This document shows positions 14,989-25,100 of a stretch of DNA of 37,465 nt, in pieces. The DNA is from CAYVQF01 sp964454015 (GTDB lineage Bacteria > Myxococcota_A > Bradymonadia > UBA4248). Below the pieces are notes generated by a model that was not told the DNA's origin, ran no database searches, and saw nothing but the letters and a program-made list of their open reading frames with translations. The translations under genes and the position numbers were made by a program. The stretch is from the NCBI GenBank assembly GCA_964454015.1, contig CAYVQF010000056.1, forward strand, positions 1-37,465. The letters run 5' to 3'. Numbering within the stretch: position 1 is the stretch's first letter; the number at the start of each line of letters is the position of its first letter.

Positions 14989-15177
14989 CAATTACTCCTT
15001 TTAGTGAAGCGCCAGGGCGTCTGGCAGCAGCCGCGGAGACGCAATGCAACGCTCGGCATGCCGGCACACTTCGCGTGGGAGGTGCGCCTCGGCTCATGAT
15101 TCTTGTAGCGACAAGGGCCCCTTCAGCGCAACCCGCTCACTGGCAGCGGAGAGACGACCGATGCCAGCCCCTCGCTC

Positions 15178-16029
15178 TCAAGCACAGGCCACCTGGGCCG
15201 TGCTCTCCAGCCCCAAGGATTGGAGCAGGGCTAGGCAGAGTTGCTCATAGGCACGGGCCGCAGGAGAGGAGGGTGCCGTGGTGAAGAGTGGCCAGCCCGC
15301 CATCTGGGCCTTGCTCATCTCGGCACAGAAGGGGACGGCCATGGGGAGCACGCGTTGGGGGTAGCGCCGCAGCAGCACTTTCTCCATGGCCGCGTTGACC
15401 GCCATCTGGCGCGCATCGACTCGGGTACGCAGGACGCCAGCGAGGGTGAGGTCACGGTTGAGGAAATCGCGGGTCTGTTCAATGGCTTCGACCATATCGG
15501 CCAGTCCGTCGAGGCCGAGCAGGTTGAGCTCGCAAGGGACGATGACCAAGTCGGCTGCGGCCAGGGCGTTGGCGGTCAGTACTCCCAGGGATGGCGGGCA
15601 ATCCAGGACCAGCAGCGTTTGGGTCTGGCGCAAGCCTTCGAGGGCGCGGCGCAGGAGAAACTCTTTGGCGATGCGGCCGGCCAGGAAGGGTTCGAGGGCG
15701 GCGAGCTCAGGGTCGGCCAGGACCACTTGCAAGTTGGGCAGGCGGGTTTTTTCGACCAGGGCCTCGAGGGCCGTGTCCCCGGAGAGGAGGGCGCGGCTGA
15801 GCTGGGCCTGCTTGCCCAGGAGTGCCCCTTGTAGGCATAGCTCGATGTGTCCTTGGGGGTCGAGATCGATCAAGGTGACGGCCTGCCCCATGCGGGCCAG
15901 TCCCGCGGCGAGGTGGAGGGCCGTCGCGGTCTTACCCACGCCGCCCTTTTGGTTGGCCACGGCGAGCACCTGAGCGCGGCGTGGGCCGTTGACCCGGTGA
16001 AGTTCACTGCTTTTGGCACTGTGGCTCAT
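15178..16029 (-). CDS. Orphan ParA/MinD-type ATPase
   Basis: The start ATG 16029-16027 (MSHSAKSS) has GAGGAGG 6-8 nt upstream; two upstream in-frame ATGs (16077, 16044) lack such a site. The product has 283 residues. The deviant Walker A is KGGVGKT, with the signature lysine Lys28 and Lys33. Other landmarks are the Walker A' segment LIDLDPQGH and the Walker B region VLDCPPSLGVL. The C-terminal MAVPFCAEMSKAQMAG is typical of ParA/Soj proteins. These ATPases dimerise on nucleoid DNA or membrane and position cargo. No ParB gene or parS-like site lies beside it, so it is not an ordinary chromosome-partition pair. Neighbouring envelope genes suggest positioning of a surface or membrane complex, as inference. 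Confidence 0.85.
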   Translation of the reverse strand: MSHSAKSSELHRVNGPRRAQVLAVANQKGGVGKTATALHLAAGLARMGQAVTLIDLDPQGHIELCLQGALLGKQAQLSRALLSGDTALEALVEKTRLPNLQVVLADPELAALEPFLAGRIAKEFLLRRALEGLRQTQTLLVLDCPPSLGVLTANALAAADLVIVPCELNLLGLDGLADMVEAIEQTRDFLNRDLTLAGVLRTRVDARQMAVNAAMEKVLLRRYPQRVLPMAVPFCAEMSKAQMAGWPLFTTAPSSPAARAYEQLCLALLQSLGLESTAQVACA

Positions 16030-16098
16030 TGGACCCCTCCTCATGCTGGCGCCATTTTCCAGGTTAAGGGGCGCCAACGCAAAAAGCGGGGGTCGAGC

Positions 16099-16623
16099 TC
16101 AGTCCTCAGTTCTTTCCTGATTGTTCTTGATCTGGCTGAGGACTTCGACCAACAAGGTTGGGAAATCCTCAATCCAAACGAAGGGGTTGAAGAGGCGCAG
16201 CGGCACGGGTCGCTCGCCGAGGCGAATCGACAGGGTGCCTATTTGGGCGCCCTGGGCTTCTTCGTGGAGGCCAGCAGCCTCCCGAGAGAGGGAGCGCCAT
16301 GGGATGCGCCTGACCTGGCGCAGGCCGATGATGTAGAGATGATCGCGGTCAAAGGCCACGGCGGAGGTCTTGGCAAAGACGACCCAGTAGGCCACCAAGA
16401 GCAGGAGGGCACAGCCCAGGCTGACCAGGGCGCCGGCGAAGACGATCCAATAGGCCGGCGTAAAATGGGTGATGGCGTAGGTCGCGAAAGCCACTGCAAA
16501 AGACACGCCGGCACAGATCTGGAGGAAGACGAAGCCCTTGACGTTCTGAGTGTAGCGAAAATAGGTGACGTTAGCCTGCGCGCGGTGTTCGGCGAAGCGC
16601 GCTTTGTTCCAGGTTTCGAGCAC
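16099..16623 (-). CDS. Two-helix membrane protein with PH-like C-terminal region
   Basis: GTG 16623-16621 is the preferred start because AGGA lies 6 nt upstream, overlapping the stop of the TPR-PEGA gene; TTG 16629 is the alternative. The product is 174 residues. Two hydrophobic helices at about residues 31-51 and 58-86 form a hairpin. The C-terminal soluble part (AVAFDRDHLYIIGLRQVRRIPWRSLSR) resembles bacterial PH-like domains, in which a short beta strand is followed by an I-P-W-x-x-(L/I) segment. The function is unknown. It is the last gene of the cluster that starts with the barrel protein and the TPR-PEGA protein. Confidence 0.7.
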   Translation of the reverse strand: MLETWNKARFAEHRAQANVTYFRYTQNVKGFVFLQICAGVSFAVAFATYAITHFTPAYWIVFAGALVSLGCALLLLVAYWVVFAKTSAVAFDRDHLYIIGLRQVRRIPWRSLSREAAGLHEEAQGAQIGTLSIRLGERPVPLRLFNPFVWIEDFPTLLVEVLSQIKNNQERTED

Positions 16624-16631
16624 GGGCAATC

Positions 16632-17588
16632 CTAAAAGGCGACGCGCCAGCTTCCGATGACGCCATCGTGGAGAGGAGAGACAGAGAGAACGGTCGTGTT
16701 GGGGGCCGACGCATTCGCCGCCGCGTTGAAATCCATGACGTAGACGAACAAGGCCAAGGCGCCCAAGCCCAAGCCCACGCCGCCCATGGCGAAGGTCGCC
16801 GTCCGCAGATCATTGTAGGTGTCGATGGTGGCCCGCGGTGGTGCTGCCATGGGGTTGCGGGCGGCCCTCTCGATTTTTTGGTAGTTGACCTCGTGGTTGT
16901 AGATCTCGAGTCCTACGGCGCCACCGGCCAGCGCGAGGGCCGAGCCCAAGAGTGAGATGGCGAGCCAATTGTGTTGCGAGTTCTCGGCCAGGGGCGCGTC
17001 GCTGAGGAGCACCTCGGCCAAGGCGATACTATAGATGCCAGTGGCCCCGCCATCGCCGACCTCGAGCGCCACTTGACGCGAGAGATGGCCCGGGGCGCTG
17101 ATGAGGATGTCGTAGGTGCCGGGAGGGAGCGACAGGGTACCGCAGGGGATGCTCTCAGCGCCGTCAATCACGAGCTCGGCGTGCGCGGGTTCGCAGACGA
17201 AACGCACCTCGGATTCGCTGTGGCAATCGCCGAGCTCACGCAAAAAGCCCTCGGCTTTGGTGCGTGATTGGGAAGCGGCTCTGGCGTGGTCGAGGAAGAG
17301 CAGATAGTGTCGCCTGGCGTTGAGGCAGTCGCCCTTCTTCTCGTAGGCGCGCGCGATGTTGTAGACGAGCTCGGGATCATCCTTGATGAGGCGCGCGGCG
17401 AGAAACTTCTCGATGGCCGCGTCATAGTTCTCCTCGACGTAGAGCTTGATGGCCTCAGCCACGACGCTCTCGAAGGTGTTGGCCCACAGCCTCGCGCCCT
17501 GGAACGACACGGCGGCCCATATCACGACGAGGCTCAAGCCTGCGCGGCGCAGCGTTCGTCCCCAGCCGCTCTTGGCTCCTTTCTTCAT
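16632..17588 (-). CDS. TPR and PEGA domain membrane protein
   Basis: The start ATG 17588 (MKKGAKSG) opens into a signal-like hydrophobic stretch (LSLVVIWAAVSF) and gives 318 residues. Longer starts to 17684 run into the upstream gene. Residues of about 40-125 are TPR-like helices (LYVEENYDAAIEKFLAA, ELVYNIARAYEKKGDCLNA). Residues of about 130-180 form a PEGA domain (HAELVIDGAESIPCGTLSLP). Two membrane helices follow, near 205-230 and 260-285. Such TPR-PEGA proteins are frequent in myxobacteria and probably act as periplasmic scaffolds. It starts 16 nt after the barrel gene stop and is followed within a few nucleotides by the PH-like gene, so an operon is likely. The Ser/Thr kinase at 35139 also carries PEGA repeats. 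Confidence 0.78.
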   Translation of the reverse strand: MKKGAKSGWGRTLRRAGLSLVVIWAAVSFQGARLWANTFESVVAEAIKLYVEENYDAAIEKFLAARLIKDDPELVYNIARAYEKKGDCLNARRHYLLFLDHARAASQSRTKAEGFLRELGDCHSESEVRFVCEPAHAELVIDGAESIPCGTLSLPPGTYDILISAPGHLSRQVALEVGDGGATGIYSIALAEVLLSDAPLAENSQHNWLAISLLGSALALAGGAVGLEIYNHEVNYQKIERAARNPMAAPPRATIDTYNDLRTATFAMGGVGLGLGALALFVYVMDFNAAANASAPNTTVLSVSPLHDGVIGSWRVAF

Positions 17589-17604
17589 AGCATCTCTCAG
17601 CGGA

Positions 17605-19032
17605 TTAGAATCCAAAGGAGGCCCCCACACCGAAGTGCCAGTCGTCCACGCTCTCGTATTCACCGTAGTTGGGTCCCTCTTCACTCACCACTTGCCAGCG
17701 CCGGTTAAAGGTGGCCAAGAGGTCGACGAAGGCCCACACATTGACCCGGGCATGGGCCTGCAAGACAGCGCCATCGGGGTCGAAGGCTTCCGAGGCATCG
17801 GCGAAGCCGGCTTTGGCATAGACCACGCCTAACTTGACGCGGGGGATTTCCGGCAAGAGGAGCTGGAGCAGCAGATCGTTGTCCCGCGGCCGCTCCGAGC
17901 CGCGGTAGAGGCCGCTGAGTCTGACCATCCCGAGCACGGAGACCGCGAGCTGCCCGAGATAGCCGTGGGCGCCCTGATCTTTGGCGGCGGTGACCACTTG
18001 CTTGGTCAAGGCGACCTCGTCCGGCCCGTAGGCTGCCGGTGAGGGGTAGACCAGGCGCTGAATCTCGTAGGTGGCATCGAGGTACTGCGGCGCATAGTAG
18101 GCGCCGAGGTACTGATACTCCAAGCGCAGTTGGAGGTTGGTGTCGAGGGGCAGGGTGAAGTCGGCGATCGCGCCGAGGTGAAGGCCGTAGCCCGTCTCGG
18201 TGCCAAAGAGGAAGTTGTTGTCCCAGTAGGGTGTAACGCTGACCCAGTCGTTTTCGAAGACGGTGAAGTCCGTATCCAAGCCCCAGAGGATCACCGCGTC
18301 ATGGGAATAGCGGAGGTTATTCTGGGCATCGACGCGGACCTGTCCCGTCGTGGCGTCGACCTCGAGGGCCTTGGGGGCGCCAATATCGGTCAAGAGGGAG
18401 GTCCCGACGGACCAGTTGGTCCAGTAGGCGTCAGCGTCGACGAAAGACCAGGGGCGCAGGAAGACGCGGCCACCGAAGATCTCCGGTCCAGCGAGGTTAT
18501 CGAGGACGAACTCTGCGCCGCCAAAGGCGAAGTTCACCTTGGTATCGAGGCCGAGTTTGAAGTGGTCGATGTCGATGACGTTGAGGTAATTGCTCATCAG
18601 GGTCCCGTGGCCGATGTTGGCGCCGCTGAGCTCCCCGATGCGTCCATAGAAGAGGTCCCCCGGTTCAGACCACTGGAGGTAGCGAATGAGGCGCAGGTAA
18701 TCGGAGACCTCGTCCCAGTCCTCTTTGCGGATGATGTCATCTTGCTCGGGTTCGTTGTCGATGACCCGCAAGCGCAGCGGGACTTGGAGGCCGATTTTGA
18801 GCTGGGAGATGGCAAAGGAGGCAGCCAAATAGACCGTGAGAAAATAATCCTCGCCGAGGCGGCCGAAGGCGAGGTCAGCCCCGGCCTGACCGGAGAAGTC
18901 CTGGGCCGCCGCACTGCCAGCGGCGGCTGGGGGGAGGCCATCCTGGGCCCAGGCGTTGGCTCCAGCGAGGTGCGCTGTGCAAGCGAGGGTGGCCAACACC
19001 AAAAGAATTCGTGAACGGCGCAGCAGGCGCAT
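17605..19032 (-). CDS. Outer-membrane beta-barrel protein, 475 residues
   Basis: The start is ATG 19032 (MRLLRRSRI) with GGAG about 8 nt upstream; a TTG four codons earlier was rejected. A signal peptide ends near AWAQD at about residue 30. The mature protein shows the alternating pattern of a large barrel, such as KVNFAFGGAEFVLDNLAG, LQLRLEYQYLGAYY and RLSGLYRGSERPRD, and it ends with an aromatic residue (GVGASFGF), the usual signal for barrel assembly by BAM. No named family was recognised. It is encoded directly behind the giant surface protein and ahead of the TPR-PEGA protein, so it may help export or anchor the giant protein. That is inference. Confidence 0.78.
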   Translation of the reverse strand: MRLLRRSRILLVLATLACTAHLAGANAWAQDGLPPAAAGSAAAQDFSGQAGADLAFGRLGEDYFLTVYLAASFAISQLKIGLQVPLRLRVIDNEPEQDDIIRKEDWDEVSDYLRLIRYLQWSEPGDLFYGRIGELSGANIGHGTLMSNYLNVIDIDHFKLGLDTKVNFAFGGAEFVLDNLAGPEIFGGRVFLRPWSFVDADAYWTNWSVGTSLLTDIGAPKALEVDATTGQVRVDAQNNLRYSHDAVILWGLDTDFTVFENDWVSVTPYWDNNFLFGTETGYGLHLGAIADFTLPLDTNLQLRLEYQYLGAYYAPQYLDATYEIQRLVYPSPAAYGPDEVALTKQVVTAAKDQGAHGYLGQLAVSVLGMVRLSGLYRGSERPRDNDLLLQLLLPEIPRVKLGVVYAKAGFADASEAFDPDGAVLQAHARVNVWAFVDLLATFNRRWQVVSEEGPNYGEYESVDDWHFGVGASFGF

Positions 19033-19080
19033 GGTCGTCTCCAACGAGCGAGGTGGTCAAGCGCAGCGTGGGCCACGCCG

Positions 19081-19123
19081 CCTTGGGCCCGGATAAAGTA
19101 GCCTCAGACCCAAGGCTTGTGAA
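19081..19123 (-). promoter_or_regulatory. Candidate promoter with inverted repeat ahead of the barrel gene
   Basis: On the minus strand TTCACA (19123-19118), 17 bp and TACTTT (19100-19095) form a weak sigma-70 candidate. CCTTGGG (19081-19087) and CCCAAGG (19109-19115) form a perfect 7-bp inverted repeat that straddles the -10. This could give the barrel-TPR-PEGA-PH genes a regulated promoter separate from that of the giant gene. Confidence 0.33.
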
Positions 19124-19130
19124 GGGTTAC

Positions 19131-19156
19131 GTCGCCGCGGCGCGTCCGGAGGCGAC
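19131..19156 (-). terminator. Hairpin directly after the giant gene
   Basis: GTCGCC (19131-19136) and GGCGAC (19151-19156) form a 6-bp perfect stem around 14 GC-rich bases, five bases beyond the stop codon at 19162. No T tract follows, so it may be a partial terminator or a processing stem in a longer operon transcript. Confidence 0.35.
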
Positions 19157-19161
19157 AGAGA

Positions 19162-22100
19162 TCAATAGGTGCCTTGGACGCGGAAGAACCAGCCATGCGC
19201 GTCCTCGCCTTCCGGCGCATAGATGTCATCGGTGAAGGAGGTGAAGTTGTAGCCCACACCGATGCGGAGGTGATCGAAGAGGACGACACCGGTCTCGAGG
19301 AGCACGCCGTGCTCATAAGAGAGGGGCTCGAATTGCTGCAGGAAGCGATACTCACCGGCGACTTGGAGCGAAACCTCTTGGCTGAGGCGGTAGAACTCTT
19401 GGTTGATGCGGAGGATGAAGAGGAGGGTGTCGGTGATCACCGTCGGCAGCTCTTCTCCGACCAAGGAATTGAGATCACTGATGACATGCTTCCAAGCGAC
19501 CTTGGCCACGACCTGGGTCCCCGTGGAGAGTTCGAAGACGGGGATGAGGCTGACCACATGCTTCTCCGTGCGATCGGCCGTGTAGCCGTCCAGGGCGAGG
19601 GGGCGTTGGTGATCGAGATAGGTGTACTTGACGAGGAGGTTGAAGGTGTCCCAGGTCACGGGGCGGAAGGCCAAGCCGAAGGTCGCCTCTTGGTCGATCT
19701 GCTCGAGGGTGGAGAGGGTGAGGTTCTGAGTGAGGGCCAGGTTGTAGCGGACCAAGAAGGTGAGGTCGTCGTTGAATTGCCAGTCCACCGTATTGAGGGT
19801 CACCACTTGGTATTTGTCGAAGCCGCCCAGGTGGAGATCGCGGCAGAAATCCGGTGAGTCCATGATGCCGTTGGAGAGGCAGGGGGAGCCCTGGGGCCGG
19901 CGCGCCGAGCCGTGATCATAGCGGAACTCGAAGCGGGATCCCACTTTGATGCGCTCGAAGCGGGTCAGCTCGAAGCCCAGACTCAGGACATCGCGGGCCG
20001 AGTCGTGTTGTTTTTGGTCGCCGAAGATCTGGGTGCGTTCGTAGGCCGTGTCGAGGCGCACCCCACGGGCGAGCTCCCACATTTTGCCGATGCCGGCCAC
20101 GGCGCGGTTTTGCCGTCCTGAGATACCACCGTCCAGTTGATACTCGCCAAAGGCCCGCCCGCTGCTGTCCTCGCCGAAGCGCTGCTCTCCTCCGACCACG
20201 GTGGTGGTGTTGAGGTGCTTGCCTCCCGCTTGGGTGCCCAGCCGCTGTTGGATGTAGGCCGTGGTGCCATCACCGACCTCGCTGCGCAAGCCGAGGCGCG
20301 TGGAGTTCTCGCCGTTCCAGCGCAGGCGCTGGACCGCCTCGACGGAGAGGTCCTCGATGATGCGCCAGGAGGCGGTGAGTTGGGTGGTGAAGCGATCGCT
20401 GACCTCTTTGATGAGGCGTGGATCGTCGGCGATCATGACGAATTCCTGGCCGATGCCGAGGCTCAAGTCCTTGATGCCGGTGTAGGTGTAGTTGAAGACG
20501 CTGGTGTGGAGCTGGTAGGCGTCGGCTTCGTAGTGATCGTCGTAGAAGGCGATGCCATACTCTGCGCCGAAGCGATGCGCCTCGTCGCGGTAGTCGTAGG
20601 TGAGGCGGTTGCCGTAGCGCGCGACCGTGCGCAGGGCGCCGGGTTGTGGATTGATGAGATCGTCGATCTGGGTGAGGACCCCGTCGCTGCGCCAAGCCAA
20701 GGTGTTGGCCTCATCGATGTTCCAGGCGATGGCGCCGCCGAAGCGTTCGTAGCCGCGGTCCATGGCGCTGCGGTGCGCATAGAAGCCCTCGTCCGCCAGG
20801 CTGTAGAAGCCGGAGATCTGGAGGATCTGGGCCCGCTCGGTGTCGATGAGGTCCGCCAGCTCGAGTTGTCCTTTGGCGTAAAAGGCGTTGCCGATTTCGT
20901 TGACGCCGTCACGCCGCTGGAAAGCACCGTAGCTCAAGCCGCCGTCATCGCTGAGGGCAGCGAGGGCATCGAAAGAGCGGTTACGGGCGTACTCGACTTC
21001 GGCGAAGGAGGCTTGGCTGTGCCGGTAGGAGAGGTCGATGCCGAAGAGCTGGTAATCCTCGCCGGCCAGTGCCCCACCGCGTCCTTCTTGGACATAGCCC
21101 GTCCCCAGGGAGAGCTTACCGAAGAGGGTTTCACGGAGCTGTGCGCCCACGGTGGTACCGCCGCCATCCTTGTCGCTCTCGTAAGCGTAGCTTACCTCGA
21201 CGAAGAGGGGGTAACCGCCGCTGGTGTCCCGCGTGTTTTGGGGGCGCAAGCCCGTGAGGAGTCCTGGATCGGCGACGCTCGGGACGGGCGACTTGAAGAG
21301 GATTCGGCCCTCGCGGTAGCGCACCACATAGTCGACGTTGCGCGTCTGCGGGATGCGAGCCACTTCGGCGCCAGTGAAGGGATCGCGGGCCACCAAGGTC
21401 ACCTGCTCGCTGCCCTCGACGACATTGGCTTGCTCCAAGTAGTAGAGCGAGCCGCCTGTTCCTCTGAGGTAGTTGAAGGTGTTGCGCAAGCGGGCCGATC
21501 CATCACCGAGGAAGGAGTCCCCGGCGACGAAGACCCTGGCCTCGGTTCGGTAGTCGTCGGCGAAGGTCTTGTCGAAGCTGAGATCCATGCCGTAGAGGCT
21601 GTGGGTGTAGGCGAAATGCTCGATGCCCTTGAGGTCGGTCATGAAGTTGGCCACCTTGAGGTAGGAGCTGTCGGCTTCCACCAGCAAGTAGAGCTTGCCG
21701 CGCGCGTTGGCGTCATGGACTTCGTCCGAGGAATCGCCAAAGACCGGGTAGTACTCCTCAGGCTTGATGAGGGTGTCGAACATGGCCTCGAACTCTGCCC
21801 GCTTACCCGTGTCGAGATGCACCGTGGCGCGATAGGCGTCGAAGAAGTCGAAGCCCAAGTCGGCGCCCCGCATCCGGCCTTTGAAGTAGAGGCGGGCCTG
21901 GCCATAGAGGAGCACCGAGTCGGTGCGGGTACTGTTGTGACCGTGAGCGCCGGCCAGGCGCGTTTTGGCGCCGCCGATTGCGGTGTCGGCAAAGGCCATG
22001 AGGAAGTACTCCACCGTCGCCACGCGCACAGGCCACTCGAGTCGCCCCACGTTGCCCTGGGGATCGCGGCTTTCAATGACCAGAGTCGAAGGCCCATCGG

Positions 22101-25100
22101 GCAGATCGACGACCAGAGCGAAGCGGCCGTCGCTGCGCACGGTCGCCACTTTCCCGTTGATGCTGATGGCGTTGTCGGGGTCGGTTTGGCCCACGACCGC
22201 GAGGGCGTTGCGCGACAGGGTCGCGTCTACAGGCGGCAGTGCAACTTGAAGTCGACCGGCCTTGGCCTCAGCGCGCAGGGATTGGACATCGATGAGACCG
22301 TCGGCGCTGAAAGCCGCGTCGAGGACCTGGGCGCCAAAGCTCACCAACGCCGTTGAATCGTCGACCTGCCCCGCGCCGAAGTGCGGTGCCAGGGTCTGCA
22401 CCAGCGCGGCGCCGTTGTCCTGCTCAGCCAAGGGCTCGCCGCTCTCCGCGGCGCCGTCCTGCGGGCCCAGATCGTTCGGGCCGAGGAGATTGGCGTCACC
22501 GACTTGCCCCAACAAACGGAAACGCGGCGGGTGCAGAGGCTCCGCGAGGCCGAGGGCGTGCCCACGCAGCGGCAACCAGCCAGCGTCGTCGCGCAGGACA
22601 TAGCTGTCCGCCGGCCGCGCGGTGACGGCGCCATGGCTGCGGCGCACCGTCGCCGGTGAGAAGTCGGGAAGGACGTGACCGGTGAGGGGCTCCTCGAAGA
22701 GGGGGTAAGGGCTGTCACTGGGTGCGGTCTGAGGTGAGCCGTCGTCCGCCGGCAGCGGTGCATCGAGGGCGCCGTCGGGCGCGAGTGGCGCGTCAGGGGC
22801 CTGCTCCGCCGAGGCCGCAGGAGGTGCCTGCGGCGCGGGCGATGCCGGATCGGGCAAGTGCACCAGTTCTACCCAGCGGGAGCCATCGTTTTCGCGCACG
22901 TCCACCAAGACAGCGTCTCCCACTTGGCCAGAGACCTCTTGGACATAGGCGCCTTGTGCGTCCTCGACGACGACGCGGCCATTGACCCGCAGCGTGAAGG
23001 CGCCCACGGCGGGCGGCCACAGGGTCAAGACTTCATCTTCTTCCACGACCCGCAGAGAGATCTCTGGCCCATAGGCGCGCGCCAGGCCTTCGCCGCGGAC
23101 CATGAGTTGAGCGACATAGGGGCCACTCTCGACGAGGGCGGTGGTGCGTCCATCCCAGGCGATCTCCCCGGGCGGACGGCCGTTGCCTTCAGTGCGGTAG
23201 ATGACGGTCTCCGTGTCATGCTTTCTGACAGTGAAGGCCCACGCCGTGACGGGCGCGTCTTGGGGAACAGAGACCTTGACGCGCACCTCTTGCGCGAGGC
23301 CAGCGGTGCCTAGGCGTACCAGTGTCGGGCCGAGGTTTTCCGTCTGGATGGCGGGCAAGGTCGGGCGGGCGACCTGGCCCTGACTCCACTCCACCTGGCG
23401 AGCGTCGGGTACGACTTTCAGGCGCGAGGTCGCAGCGGAGACTTCCTGTTGGGCCGACACGGAGAAGGCCCGCACGGCGCGCCGCCCATCCTCTTCGCGA
23501 AGATCGACGACGAGGACACCATCACTAGGTCGCGGCACGAGGAAATCAAAGGTGTCATCGCCAAAGGGCGCCTCGAAATCGTTGAGCAGCACCCGCCGCC
23601 CACTGGTCTGGGGTGCTTCCGCCACAGGGCTTGTTTCGGGGGCCAGGGTCTGCAAAACGACCCGCCTGTTGGCGCGCCGGCTCTCCTCATCGAAGGAGGG
23701 CAAGAAGGGATCATCAGAGCCGCGGGGGCGGAACTCCACGCTTGCCGTGGCTTCGAGGAGAGCGCTCTGGCGCAGGTAGCGTTCGAGGGCCTCAGCCTGT
23801 TGCAGCGTGAGGTCGAAGGCCTCGAAGGGAGCCAGCTCATCGTCGATGTGGACCTCGATCACCAGCTTGTGATCCTTGGGCGGTCGCAGCCTATGGACTT
23901 GCTCAGCCAAAGCATCCTTGAGTCGCTTGGTCGGGACGTGTTTGCGGTCGAAGAGCGGGCCGTCGGCCGCGTCCATCTCCCACAGATCGGCGGCGCTATG
24001 GCTGCTCCCGGCGATGGCCAAGGGGACGGGGGCCGAGCGACTGAACTCCTGTTGTCCTCCCATGAGCTCGAGCCACAAGTGGTAGGCCTTCCCACCTTCG
24101 AGGACTCTGCCGTTGAGGGCTGAGGTCCCATCCCAGGTGAGGGTCGCAGGCGGCATGCCGCGGCCGCGCATCTCGTGCACGACCTTTCCGCCTGCGGCTT
24201 CGGCGACGACGACGCGCCACAGCGAGGGGGCCGGGCCCTGCTGCTGTACCAGGCGCAGGGAGAGCGGCGGATCCAACTTCCCTTCTTGGAGGTCGACGAC
24301 GGCGCTGGCGGTCAGCTCGCTCTCGAGGCTGAGCTCCGCCCGCATCAGGGCGGTCTTCTCTCCGTCGACCTCGACCTCCCAGGCGGCCATGTCCCCCTTG
24401 ACGGGGACGAAACGCTGCTGGAGTGCGGCGAGGGCCTCCTGCGCCGCTTGGTCACCGAGCTCGACCTGAACGTCGCTCACCACCGTGGCTTCAGGACAGA
24501 AGACGCCGAAGTTCACCTTCACCGGGAGGCCATGGGTCATATAGAAGACCTTGGACTCGGCAGTGCTCATGGTGGCGCCATAAGGCAGGGAGGCGGTGTC
24601 GATCTTGATCTGGTGGCTGCCTGGGTCAACGGCCTGGAAATGGAACTTTCCGAAGGCATCGGTCATGGCATAGAAGCCCGTATCGAGCATCACTCTGGCG
24701 TGGTAGACACCTTCCTCGCCCTGGTCTTGGTAACCATTGCCGTTGGCGTCGCAGAAGACCTTGCCAAAGATCAGGCCCTGGTCGAAGATCGGATCGGGGG
24801 CGATGCGCACTTCAGCCGTGTCGTTGTCGCTGAGGAGCATCCCATTGCCACCCCGCACCCGAGCGACGTTGGTGTAGGTCTTGTGGCTCTCGGCCCGCAC
24901 CCCGACCTGAGCGCGGTAGCCGAGCTCCAGCCGGGCGCCGGCTGGGAGATCGATGCCCTTGTGCCCCAGGCCAAAGCGTCGGCCAAAGCGCAGGCGCGTG
25001 CGCCCTTCGATCTCTTCCCGCAGGGTGACGACGTCGACCTTTTGCTCCTGGGTTCCGAGCCACACCGTGGCCCGGGCGCTGCTCTCGACGAAGTGGAGGG

